Source of the DNA: Gemmatimonadota bacterium
GTDB lineage: Bacteria > Gemmatimonadota > Gemmatimonadetes > Gemmatimonadales > GWC2-71-9
Direction: 5' to 3'
Length of the DNA: 59,961 bases
NCBI GenBank assembly: GCA_003222035.1
Contig: QHUS01000066.1
Coordinates: 1-59,961, forward strand
Part shown: in pieces, positions 1 through 11,957 of the stretch
Numbering within the stretch: position 1 is the stretch's first letter
Layout: the number at the start of each line of letters is the position of its first letter
Made by a program: the position numbers and the translations under genes
Notes under the pieces: model-generated
Told to the model about the DNA's origin: nothing
The model's input: the letters and a program-made list of their open reading frames with translations, nothing else
The model's database searches: none

Positions 1-70
1 TGGATGCGGGGACTGCGTATGCGGCGTTATACCGGGCCGTGGGGGGAAAGTAGTTTCTCCCACCCTTCCG

Positions 71-814
71 CTATTGCGACTCCAGGACTGCGCGGCCGTA
101 CGCTGGCTGAATCGGCCGCGCGTTTCTGGGATAGAGCTTGGCGAACGCCGCCAACTGATCTGCAGAGAGTGTCGCCTGGTTCTTCAGAACGTACCACGTG
201 ACGCCTTCCGAACAGGGCGGCGTGGTGAGCGAGCCGGCGAATGTGTAGTAGCCGTGATCCGCGGGAAGCAGGTCTGTCACGTTGAGGCTCACGGATGGCA
301 CGTCCGCGGCTTTTCCCATCTGGGCGGGAATGTTCCGCCACACGGCCTCGAGCAGCGTGTTCAAGGGACCGGTCTTGAAGAGCACGGCAACCACGGCCAG
401 GTGACCGCTTCCGTCGTCATGGACGAGGTGGGCTACCAAGTCAAAACCCCGACCGTCGATGGATTCCTCGCTGGGATGATGGAAATGGAATTGCTTCAGC
501 GCATACGTCTTGTCACCCACGGTCAGCGTGCTGCCCGGACCGTAGTTCACTTGAATCGTGTGACCATTGTTGATGATGTTGAGCGGCACAGAACGGTATT
601 CAAACCCGAGAGGCGGCAGCTCGGCCGGCTTCGCGTGCTGGATATCGATCGGCGACTGCGCATGGCCGGCGGCGCACGTGGCGTACGCCGGATCGAGCTT
701 GCCCCAATTCTTCGGACCTTGCGATCCTTCGTAGGACCAGTGCGACGGGTGCGACTCTTGCGCCCGTGCCACGCTCCACAAAAAGACGAGACATAGCGCA
801 TATCGCCAACTCAT
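71..814 (-). CDS. alpha-class carbonic anhydrase, exported
   Basis: Interconverts CO2 and bicarbonate, probably in the periplasm. The 247-residue product starts with a signal peptide (about residues 4-18, cut near ARAQ) and contains the alpha-class zinc site FHFHHPSEE with ligands at His110 and His112 and a third in VAHLVH (His129). The SLTTPPCSEGVTWYV motif of the family follows. The first ATG of the frame is 36 nt further upstream, but the ATG at 814 has GGGGAG about 8 nt before it and begins exactly at the signal peptide, so I use it. It is transcribed alone, divergent from pheA. Length matches bacterial alpha enzymes. Identity is secure; a housekeeping or CO2-supply role is inferred. Confidence 0.93.
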   Translation of the reverse strand: MSWRYALCLVFLWSVARAQESHPSHWSYEGSQGPKNWGKLDPAYATCAAGHAQSPIDIQHAKPAELPPLGFEYRSVPLNIINNGHTIQVNYGPGSTLTVGDKTYALKQFHFHHPSEESIDGRGFDLVAHLVHDDGSGHLAVVAVLFKTGPLNTLLEAVWRNIPAQMGKAADVPSVSLNVTDLLPADHGYYTFAGSLTTPPCSEGVTWYVLKNQATLSADQLAAFAKLYPRNARPIQPAYGRAVLESQ

Positions 815-990
815 TCTTTTCTCCCCAGTGGAGTTCCCACCCCGACTCAACCACGATACGCTGAAGCCGCGAATAGGGAAGTGATATCAGATCCCGTGTC
901 CCAACCATGCACCAAAGGACTATTCGGCTGGCTACTGGATCCGGATCACCGCGAGGCGGGGCTGAAGTCACGGCTGGTTCGTTTCGAGTC

Positions 991-1020
991 TTGACGCCCC
1001 GGGGGCGAGGGACGTATGAT
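991..1020 (+). promoter_or_regulatory. pheA promoter, sigma70 type
   Basis: TTGACG (991-996), 18-nt spacer, TATGAT (1015-1020). The predicted transcript start, six or seven bases after the -10 box, falls on or next to A1027, the first base of the leader peptide ATG, so the leader mRNA would be leaderless. Confidence 0.75.
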
Positions 1021-1026
1021 CGACGC

Positions 1027-1113
1027 ATGCCGCAGCGCGTCTCTCGGTTTCGGTTCGCGTTCTTGTTTACGTCCCATGAAACGGGCCGTGACTGGAGCCG
1101 TGCGCGCGATTAG
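1027..1113 (+). CDS. pheL: Phe-rich leader peptide of the pheA attenuator
   Basis: A 28-codon reading frame with four Phe codons in seven positions (RFRFAFLF, residues 7-14), ending in TAG 81 nt before pheA. It resembles the E. coli pheL peptide in logic, not in sequence. It begins where transcription should start, so it would be translated without a Shine-Dalgarno site. The codons just after the Phe cluster (1081-1095) form the antiterminator arm. The product itself probably has no function; ribosome stalling on Phe codons is the signal. The symbol is by analogy. Confidence 0.78.
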   Translation: MPQRVSRFRFAFLFTSHETGRDWSRARD

Positions 1114-1149
1114 ATAGTCCCCGATGTTCCAGCTCACCAGGCGGCCCGT
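1081..1149 (+). promoter_or_regulatory. antiterminator pairing in pheA leader
   Basis: ACGGGCCGT at 1081-1089 can pair with GCGGCCCGT at 1141-1149 (last pair a G-U), extended by CTGG (1092-1095) with CCAG (1137-1140) across a two-base bulge. The downstream arm is the 5' half of the terminator stem, so the two structures exclude each other. A ribosome held on the Phe codons (ending at 1068) would leave the first arm free. Confidence 0.72.
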
Positions 1150-1174
1150 GATCCACACGGGCCGCTTTCGTTTC
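1141..1174 (+). terminator. pheA attenuator terminator
   Basis: Perfect 10-bp stem GCGGCCCGTG / CACGGGCCGC around the loop ATCCA, followed by TTTCGTTTC. It lies between the leader peptide and the pheA Shine-Dalgarno sequence, so it can only act on the transcript entering pheA. Confidence 0.85.
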
Positions 1175-1194
1175 TTGGAGGAAGAGAGGTCGGC

Positions 1195-2046
1195 ATGGTT
1201 GCGGTCGCCATTCAGGGGGAAGCGGGCTCGTTCAGCCACGCCGCGGCGCTCCAGGCCTTCGGGCCGCAGATCCGGCTCGTGCCTCGGCCGAGCTTCGAGG
1301 ACCTGTTTCGTACCGTGGAAGCAGGAGAAGCTGCCCGGGGCGTCGTGCCGATCGAGAACTCGCTCGCGGGGTCCGTGCACGAGAACTACGACCTCCTGGG
1401 GGCGCACGCGCTGCACGTCGTAGGGGAGGCGCAGGTGCGCGTACGTCACTGTCTCATCGCCCGCCCGGGCACGGCCCTGGCGGCCATTCACCGTGTGGCC
1501 TCGCACCCGGTGGCCCTGGCGCAATGTCGCCGGTTCTTCGCGGCGCACCCCGACATCGCCCCGGTCCCCGCCTACGACACGGCCGGGAGCGTGCGCGACT
1601 TGATGGGCGGCGGACACGAGGCCGATGCGGCGATCGCGTCGTCGCTTGCGGCCGAGCTGTACGGCGCCGTCGTGCTGCGGGAGGGGCTCGAGGACCACGC
1701 GGAGAACTACACCCGCTTCCTGGTGGTGGCGCGCGAGCCGGCCCCGCTCGACCGGGGGGAGGGAGGGGCCCGCAAGACCTCACTCGTGTTCACCCTGCCC
1801 AACGTTCCCGGCTCGCTGCACCGGGCGCTGGGCGTGTTCGCCGCCCGCCAACTCGACCTGACCAAGATCGAGTCCCGGCCACTCCCCGGACGCCCCTGGG
1901 AGTACGCGTTCTATCTCGACGTGACCGGCGGTCCCCAGGAGGGAGGCGCCCTCGCCGCGGCGCTCGCCGAGCTGGGATCGCTGGCGCGCGACCTCCGGGT
2001 CCTGGGCACTTATCCGGGGAGCGACATCCCGGTCGCCAAGGGTTAG
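1195..2046 (+). CDS. pheA: prephenate dehydratase with ACT domain
   Basis: Converts prephenate to phenylpyruvate in phenylalanine synthesis. The 283-residue protein has the monofunctional layout: a catalytic domain to about residue 185 with NYTRFLVV (the TRF motif at 173-175), then an ACT regulatory domain with the ESRP motif at about 226-229, the usual site of Phe feedback. There is no chorismate mutase domain. The ATG follows GGAGGAAGAGAGG, a strong ribosome site. Synthesis is likely controlled twice, by Phe binding to ACT and by the attenuator upstream. ilvD follows after 9 nt and is probably co-transcribed, an unusual pairing of aromatic and branched-chain genes. Confidence 0.95.
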   Translation: MVAVAIQGEAGSFSHAAALQAFGPQIRLVPRPSFEDLFRTVEAGEAARGVVPIENSLAGSVHENYDLLGAHALHVVGEAQVRVRHCLIARPGTALAAIHRVASHPVALAQCRRFFAAHPDIAPVPAYDTAGSVRDLMGGGHEADAAIASSLAAELYGAVVLREGLEDHAENYTRFLVVAREPAPLDRGEGGARKTSLVFTLPNVPGSLHRALGVFAARQLDLTKIESRPLPGRPWEYAFYLDVTGGPQEGGALAAALAELGSLARDLRVLGTYPGSDIPVAKG

Positions 2047-2055
2047 GTTCCCGCC

Positions 2056-6869
<4,814 letters not shown>

Positions 6870-6873
<4 letters not shown>

Positions 6874-7970
6874 GCTCGCAGGGGTTCGGGGCTCGGGGTT
6901 CGGGGCTCGGGGGTCCGGTCCGAACTCCGAGACCCGAGCCCCGATTCCCGAGCCCCTCGACCTTCTTCCGTCCACGGCATCATGGCGCGCAGCTTCGCCC
7001 CGACCTTCTCGATCGGATGCTCGGCGCCCGCCCGCCGCAGCGCCTCGAATTTCCGACCTCCACTGCGAGACTCGGCGATCCATTCCCGCGCGAAGCTGCC
7101 CGACTGGATGTCCGCGAGAATGCGCTGCATCGCCGCCCGCACCTCCGGGGTCACGATCTTCGGCCCCCGGGTGTAATCGCCATACTCCGCCGTATCGCTG
7201 ATCGAGTAGCGCATGAACTTCATTCCACCGCGATACATCAGGTCCACGATCAGCTTCAGCTCGTGCATGCACTCGAAGTACGCGATCTCCGGGGCGTAGC
7301 CCGCTGCGGTGAGCGTCTCGAAGCCTGCCTGGATCAGCGCCGTCGCGCCGCCACACAGCACGCTCTGCTCGCCGAAGAGATCGGTCTCCGTCTCCTCGCG
7401 GAACGTCGTTTCGAACACCCCGGCGCGCGCGCATCCGATCCCGGCGGCGTACGCCAGCGCGTCGGCCAGCGCGTGGCCGCTCGCGTCCTGGTGCACGGCG
7501 ACCAGCGCCGGTACGCCCCGGCCCGCCTGGAACTCGCTGCGTACCAGGTGTCCCGGCGATTTCGGCGCGATCATGGCGACGTCCACGCTGGGCGGCGGCA
7601 CGATCTCGCGGAAATGCACGTTGAAGCCGTGAGCGAACAGCAGCGTCTTGTCCGGTCGCAACCAAGGCGCGACGCCGGCCTCGTACACGGCGCGCGCTTC
7701 CTGGTCCGGAACGAGCATCATGATCACGTCCGCGTCGCGCGCCGCCTCCTCGACGGGCCGCACGTCAAGGTCCTCCGCCTTGGCCCGCTGCCACGACGCC
7801 CCACCCTGCCGCAGGCCCACCAAGACCCGAGCCCCTAGCCGCGAGTCCCGGAGGTTTAACGCATGCGCGTGGCCCTGACTGCCATAGCCGATCACGGCGA
7901 TGACCCGGCCCTCGAGTCGGGCCGGATCGGCGTCGGCGTCGTAGAAAATGCGGGTTCCGGTGGAGCTCAT
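6870..7970 (-). CDS. ilvC: ketol-acid reductoisomerase, class I, with repeat-derived tail
   Basis: Rearranges and reduces acetolactate or acetohydroxybutyrate with NADPH and Mg. The Rossmann motif [16 protein letters not shown] lies near residue 30; the acidic helical domain includes [14 protein letters not shown] and the family ends around MMPWTEE. At 366 residues it is about 30 longer than class I relatives: the extra tail is encoded by the self-complementary 7-nt repeat at 6881-6956 and is rich in Arg, Ser and Pro. The start overlaps the ilvN stop (ATGA) and the end overlaps the leuC start (ATGA). The tail is probably disordered and neutral. Confidence 0.95.
6881..6956. repeat. self-complementary 7-nt repeat array in ilvC 3' end
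   Basis: Plus strand: alternating GGGGTTC and GGGGCTC, four units from 6881, then near 6927-6956 the reverse complement of GGGGCTC GGGAATC GGGGCTC GGGTCTC units. The two arms can fold on each other. It encodes the C-terminal extension of IlvC. Confidence 0.8.
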
Positions 7971-8251
7971 CGGGCTGCCTCCGTGGTAGAGTCGCCGTCG
8001 GCGAGCACCATCACCGAGCGCACGCCGATCATTTTGTGAAATTGTTGGGCCACGCGATCGGCCGTGGCCGCGTCGGCCTTGAGGACGAACGTCAGTCGCG
8101 ACAGGCCGGCTGTTCCGCTGGGGTGCAGCGCGAGCCCCTCGATCGGGACATTGCGCCGCCGCAGCACGCCCACCGCGCGATTGAGGGTCACGAGCCCGTC
8201 GTCGAGCAGCACGGCTACGGTATGGGCGAGGAGGGGGTTAGGAGCGGACAT
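7967..8251 (-). CDS. ilvN: acetolactate synthase small subunit, ACT domain only
   Basis: Regulatory subunit of acetolactate synthase, which binds Val and activates IlvB. The 94 residues make a single ACT domain ([25 protein letters not shown] and [10 protein letters not shown]). Longer IlvH/IlvN proteins of about 160 residues have a second C-terminal domain that is absent here; the E. coli IlvN is similarly short. The gene follows ilvB after 6 nt and overlaps ilvC (ATGA). Position between ilvB and ilvC supports the call. Confidence 0.88.
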   Translation of the reverse strand: MSAPNPLLAHTVAVLLDDGLVTLNRAVGVLRRRNVPIEGLALHPSGTAGLSRLTFVLKADAATADRVAQQFHKMIGVRSVMVLADGDSTTEAAR

Positions 8252-8257
8252 GCGTCG

Positions 8258-9991
8258 CTAGTTCCCGGGCGCGCCGGCGGGCGCCGCCTCGATCGGCTCC
8301 GACAGCGAGCCCCCGGGCGGGATCATCGGGAACACGTTGGCTTCCTGTTCGATCATGAACTCCACCAGCGCCGGGCCGGGATCGGCGTTCGCCCTCCCCA
8401 CGACGCCCGTGAGGTCCCGGGCATCCGTCACGCGGTAGCCCGGGATCCCGTACGCGTCCGCCAACTTCACGTAGTCGGGGCTCCAGATCGGCGTGCACGA
8501 GTAGCGCTTCCCGTGGAAGAACTGCTGCCACTGCCGCACCATGCCGAGATAGCCGTTGTTGAACACCGCCATCTTCACCGGCAACCCTTCCTGCACCATG
8601 GTCGCGATCTCGGCCATGTTCATCTGAAAGCCGCCGTCGCCCGAGATCGCCCACACCGTGTGACCCGGGCGTGCCAGGTGCACGCCCATGGCGGCCGGCA
8701 CGGCGAACCCCATCGCACCCAGCCCGCCCGACGTGATGTGCGTGTTCGGTCGCCTGTAGGGATACAGTTTCGCGACCCACATCTGGTGCTGCCCGACGTC
8801 CGACACGATGGTGCAGTCACCCTGGCTCGCCTCGCAGATGGACGCGAGGATCGCGTCGGGCGACAGATCGCCGCGGTACGATTCGGCCCGCGGGCGCTTG
8901 AAGCCGTGGATGTGCTCGAGCCAGCGCTCGCACCAGCGCGGCTCGACGGCGGCCACCAGGCGCCGCGTGATGTCGCGTGCGTCCCCCACGATCCCGACGG
9001 CCACCGGGACGTTCTTGCCGATCTCGGAGCGATCCAAGTCGATGTGGATGATGCGGGCCTGCGGCGCGAAGCTGGCCGTGTTCCCCGTGACGCGATCGTC
9101 GAACCGCAACCCGATCCCGACGATCACGTCGGCCTGTTGAATGGCACGGTTGACGTGTACCTCGCCGTGCATGCCGGGCATGCCGAGGTGGAGCGGGTGG
9201 CCATCGGGGAAGCCGCTGATGCCGAGGAGGGTCGTGATCACGGGAATCCCCGTCTTCTCCGCGAGCGCCCGCACGTCGGCGTAGGCGTCCGCCAGGATCA
9301 CGCCGTGGCCGACCATGAGCAGCGGGCGGTCGGCTCCCTTGATGAGCCGCGCCGCCTGGTGCACCCCCTCTTCGACCGACCCCGAGCTCCCAAGAGTCCC
9401 CGGCTTTGCGCCCGGGGTCAGTGATTGACCCCGTAGACGACTGCGAGGATCCCGGGGGTGCTCGAGGTTCTTCCAGTCCATCTTCTGGTTCTGCACGTCT
9501 TTGGGGACGTCGATCAACACGGGCCCGGGCCGTCCCTCGCGCGCGACCGCGATCGCGTCTGCCACGACGCCCGCCAGCTCGGTCACGTCCTGTACCAGAT
9601 AGCTCTGCTTCGTGATCGGCAGGGTGATGCCGATGATGTCCGTCTCCTGGAACGCGTCGCGCCCGATCATCGGCCGGGAGACCTGGCCGGTGATGGCCAC
9701 CACGGGTGAGTTGTCCATGTAGGCCGCGGCGAGCCCAGTCACCAGGTTCGTGGCCCCGGGACCCGACGTGGCGACGCACACGCCCACGCGCCCACTGGCC
9801 CTGGCGTAGCCGTCGGCCGCGTGCGCCGCGGCCTGCTCGTGCCGCACCAGGATGTGCCGGAGACGGGGGTGATCCGGCAGCGCGTGATAGAACGGCATGA
9901 TGGCGCCCCCCGGGTAGCCGAAGATGACCTCGACACCCGCGTCGACCAGCGCGCGGCACAAGATCTCCGCTCCCGTCAAGAGCTCGCTCAT
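8258..9991 (-). CDS. ilvB: acetolactate synthase catalytic subunit
   Basis: Thiamine-diphosphate and FAD enzyme that makes acetolactate and acetohydroxybutyrate. The 577-residue protein has GYPGGAIMPFYHAL with the catalytic region near residue 25-50 (RHEQAAAHAADGYAR), the FAD-linked QETDIIGITLPITK, and the ThDP motif GDGGFQMNMAEI ending in NNGYLGMVRQW. The linker between the first and middle domains contains about 20 unusual residues (RSRLRGQSLTPGAKPG) encoded by the palindromic element at 9398-9433, apparently an in-frame insertion in a tolerant loop. The gene follows leuA after 4 nt. Confidence 0.95.
   Translation of the reverse strand: MSELLTGAEILCRALVDAGVEVIFGYPGGAIMPFYHALPDHPRLRHILVRHEQAAAHAADGYARASGRVGVCVATSGPGATNLVTGLAAAYMDNSPVVAITGQVSRPMIGRDAFQETDIIGITLPITKQSYLVQDVTELAGVVADAIAVAREGRPGPVLIDVPKDVQNQKMDWKNLEHPRDPRSRLRGQSLTPGAKPGTLGSSGSVEEGVHQAARLIKGADRPLLMVGHGVILADAYADVRALAEKTGIPVITTLLGISGFPDGHPLHLGMPGMHGEVHVNRAIQQADVIVGIGLRFDDRVTGNTASFAPQARIIHIDLDRSEIGKNVPVAVGIVGDARDITRRLVAAVEPRWCERWLEHIHGFKRPRAESYRGDLSPDAILASICEASQGDCTIVSDVGQHQMWVAKLYPYRRPNTHITSGGLGAMGFAVPAAMGVHLARPGHTVWAISGDGGFQMNMAEIATMVQEGLPVKMAVFNNGYLGMVRQWQQFFHGKRYSCTPIWSPDYVKLADAYGIPGYRVTDARDLTGVVGRANADPGPALVEFMIEQEANVFPMIPPGGSLSEPIEAAPAGAPGN
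9398..9433. repeat. palindromic element inside ilvB linker
   Basis: CGGGGTCA (9413-9420), loop GTGAT, TGACCCCG (9426-9433) is a perfect 8-bp hairpin. An overlapping hairpin, CCCCGG (9398-9403) with CCGGGG (9412-9417), competes for the same bases. It resembles a REP-like intergenic element that has been kept in frame. Confidence 0.6.
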
Positions 9992-9995
9992 CGGC

Positions 9996-11573
9996 TCACA
10001 CTCCCCAGAAGTAGCTGGCGTTGAGCGACTGGTCTTCCAGCTGGTCCGCGTGGTTGACCTTGTTCAACGCGTGGATCAGGGCGCGCGCACTCGCTTCGAC
10101 GATATCGGTCGACGCGCCGTGTCCCGACAGCGTTTTGCCGTCGATGCGCGCCTGCACCAACACCTGCCCCAGGCTGTCGCGTCCCGGCGTGACCGATTGA
10201 ACGGTCAGATTCATGACTTCCACCTGGCGTCCGACCACCTTGGCGATCGCTGCGAAAGCCGCGGCGATCGGTCCATTGCCGCTCGCCGTCGCGCCGCGCT
10301 CACTTCCCTCGCCCCCCCCCCCCCCACCGGCCCACGGACCGCCGAGCCGCACCTCGGCGGCCGCGGACACGGTTCCGCACGTCACCTGCAGATGGGTGAG
10401 GCGGTACGTCTCCGGGGCGTCGTGGAACCTCCCGTGCAACAGCGCGAGCAGGTCCTCGTCGAGGATCTCCCGCTTCTTGTCCGCGAGGGCCGTGAACTCC
10501 TCGTACAGCTGGTGGAGCGTTGCCTCGTCCAGCTCGTAGCCGAGCTCGCGGTAGCGCCGCTCCAGCGCGTGCCGCCCGGAGTGCTTGCCCAGCACCAGGC
10601 TCGAGCGCGCGACCCCGACCTCTTCCGGGCGGATGATCTCGTATGTGAGCCCGTTCTGCAGCACGCCGTGCTGGTGGATCCCGGCTTCGTGAGCGAAGGC
10701 ATTGCGGCCGACCACGGCCTTGTTGGGCTGGGGAAACACGCCGATCACGTGCGACAGGAGCTGGCTGGTCCGGAACAGCTCCTGCGCATTCACGCCGCAG
10801 TTGAACCGCACCGCGTGCGGCCGAACGCGCCCCGCGACCACGATCTCCTCGAGCGCGGCGTTGCCGGCCCGCTCCCCGATGCCGTTGACCGTGCATTCGA
10901 CCTGGCCGGCCCCGGCTTCGATCGCTGCGAGCGAGTTGGCGACGGCGAGCCCCAGGTCGTCGTGGCAATGCGCGCTGAACACGACGCGCTCCGCGCCCGG
11001 CACCCGCTCCCGCACGGCCCGGAACATCGCCCCGTATTCGACGGGGAGCGCATAGCCGACGGTGTCCGGGAGATTGATCGTGGTGGCGCCCTCCTCGATC
11101 GCCGCCTCCACCACCCGGCACAGGAACTCGAGGTCCGTCCGGGTGGCGTCTTCCGCCGAGAACTCGACGTCGTCGGTGTAGCGGCGGGCGCGCCGCACCG
11201 CGTCCCGCGCGCGCTCGACGCATTGCTCACGGCTGAGCCGCAGCTTGCACTCGAGATGCAGGTCGGACGTCGCGATGAACACGTGCACCCGCGGTCGCGC
11301 CGCGGGGCGCACGGCCTCACCCGCCACATCGATGTCCCGATCGTGACACCGGGCGAGCGCCGCGATCACAGGCCGGCGCACCGATTCGGCGATCGTACGG
11401 ACGGCCCGCCGGTCGCCGTCCGACGCGCTCGGGAAGCCGGCTTCGATCACGTCCACTCCCAGGACGTCGAGCTGACGGGCCAGGCGCAGCTTCTCCTCGG
11501 CCGTCATCGAATTGCCCGGCGCCTGCTCGCCATCCCGCAGCGTCGTGTCGAAGATGATGACGTCTCTCCCCAT
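9996..11573 (-). CDS. leuA: 2-isopropylmalate synthase
   Basis: First committed step of leucine synthesis: acetyl-CoA plus 2-oxoisovalerate. The 525-residue protein has the TIM-barrel motif FDTTLRDGEQAPG at the N-terminus, metal ligands in FSAHCHDDLGLAVANS, and a C-terminal regulatory domain for Leu feedback. A glycine run in the linker before that domain is encoded by a C14 tract (10312-10325). An ATG 21 nt upstream exists, but the ATG at 11573 follows GGGAGAGA at good distance and fits the family start. It opens the operon and lies directly behind the Leu/Val attenuator. Confidence 0.95.
   Translation of the reverse strand: MGRDVIIFDTTLRDGEQAPGNSMTAEEKLRLARQLDVLGVDVIEAGFPSASDGDRRAVRTIAESVRRPVIAALARCHDRDIDVAGEAVRPAARPRVHVFIATSDLHLECKLRLSREQCVERARDAVRRARRYTDDVEFSAEDATRTDLEFLCRVVEAAIEEGATTINLPDTVGYALPVEYGAMFRAVRERVPGAERVVFSAHCHDDLGLAVANSLAAIEAGAGQVECTVNGIGERAGNAALEEIVVAGRVRPHAVRFNCGVNAQELFRTSQLLSHVIGVFPQPNKAVVGRNAFAHEAGIHQHGVLQNGLTYEIIRPEEVGVARSSLVLGKHSGRHALERRYRELGYELDEATLHQLYEEFTALADKKREILDEDLLALLHGRFHDAPETYRLTHLQVTCGTVSAAAEVRLGGPWAGGGGGGEGSERGATASGNGPIAAAFAAIAKVVGRQVEVMNLTVQSVTPGRDSLGQVLVQARIDGKTLSGHGASTDIVEASARALIHALNKVNHADQLEDQSLNASYFWGV
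10312..10325. repeat. C14/G14 homopolymer in leuA
   Basis: Fourteen Cs on the plus strand encode the Gly stretch joining the catalytic and regulatory domains of LeuA. A one-base slip would cut off the feedback domain. Confidence 0.88.
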
Positions 11574-11610
11574 GAGTCTCTCCCGTGCCCCCATCGCCTG
11601 GTCGAGGGTG

Positions 11611-11643
11611 AAAAAAAATCCGCGAACCTTGTCGGGTCCGCGG
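11611..11643 (-). terminator. leuA operon attenuator terminator
   Basis: On the minus strand CCGCGGACC, loop CGACAA, GGTTCGCGG (9 pairs, one G-U), then A and eight Ts. It lies between the leader peptide stop (11677) and leuA (11573). Confidence 0.87.
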
Positions 11644-11708
11644 CGTCTCCTGCTCTCGTCGTTCGCTGCTACTGTTTCATCTGTCCGTCACGCGCGCGCC
11701 GCAGACCC
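11634..11708 (-). promoter_or_regulatory. antiterminator pairing in leuA leader
   Basis: GGGTCTGCGG (minus strand, 11708-11699, within leader codons 22-25) can pair over 10 bp, one G-U, with CCGCGGACCC (11643-11634), which contains the 5' arm of the terminator. The pairing and the terminator exclude each other. The geometry matches that before pheA. Confidence 0.75.
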
Positions 11709-11772
11709 TCTCCTGAGCAGTAATGCTCAGCAGGACGAGGACCAGAAGCAAAACCAGCGCGAGCTGCATCAT
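11677..11772 (-). CDS. leuL: Leu/Val-rich leader peptide of the leu/ilv attenuator
   Basis: A 31-residue frame starting MMQLALVLLLVLVLLSIT: eight Leu, three Val and one Ile in the first 17 residues, then a Leu-free tail and TGA. It sits 103 nt upstream of leuA on the same strand, ahead of the terminator. Leu, Val and Ile are exactly the products of the operon, so scarcity of charged tRNA for them should stall the ribosome and favour read-through. A GGAG lies about 14 nt before the first ATG. The symbol is by analogy with leuL/ivbL. Confidence 0.83.
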   Translation of the reverse strand: MMQLALVLLLVLVLLSITAQERVCGARVTDR

Positions 11773-11802
11773 AGGCCTGTGATTCTCCAAAGCTGAGCCC
11801 GG

Positions 11803-11831
11803 ACGTTACGCCCGTGTCCCGCGAGCGTCAA
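11803..11831 (-). promoter_or_regulatory. leuA operon promoter
   Basis: Minus strand TTGACG (11831-11826), 17-nt spacer, TAACGT (11808-11803). The -35 box equals that of pheA; the -10 box is weak. The transcript would start about 25 nt before the leader peptide. Confidence 0.5.
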
Positions 11832-11957
11832 GGCCGGACAGGACGGGGGCCCACCCATTCGGATGGGAGATTCAAGCGCGTGTCTAATGCCCTTTGCAAC
11901 GCGCCGCCTCTCCATGCCTTCGTAACGCCGACCCTTAAGGCGAAGTTGCAGGGTGGG

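Noticed and set aside
1081-1174. T-box riboswitch before pheA
   Set aside because: No T-box sequence (the GGUGG-N-ACCGCG core) precedes the terminator; the Phe codons and simple arm pairing explain the region better.
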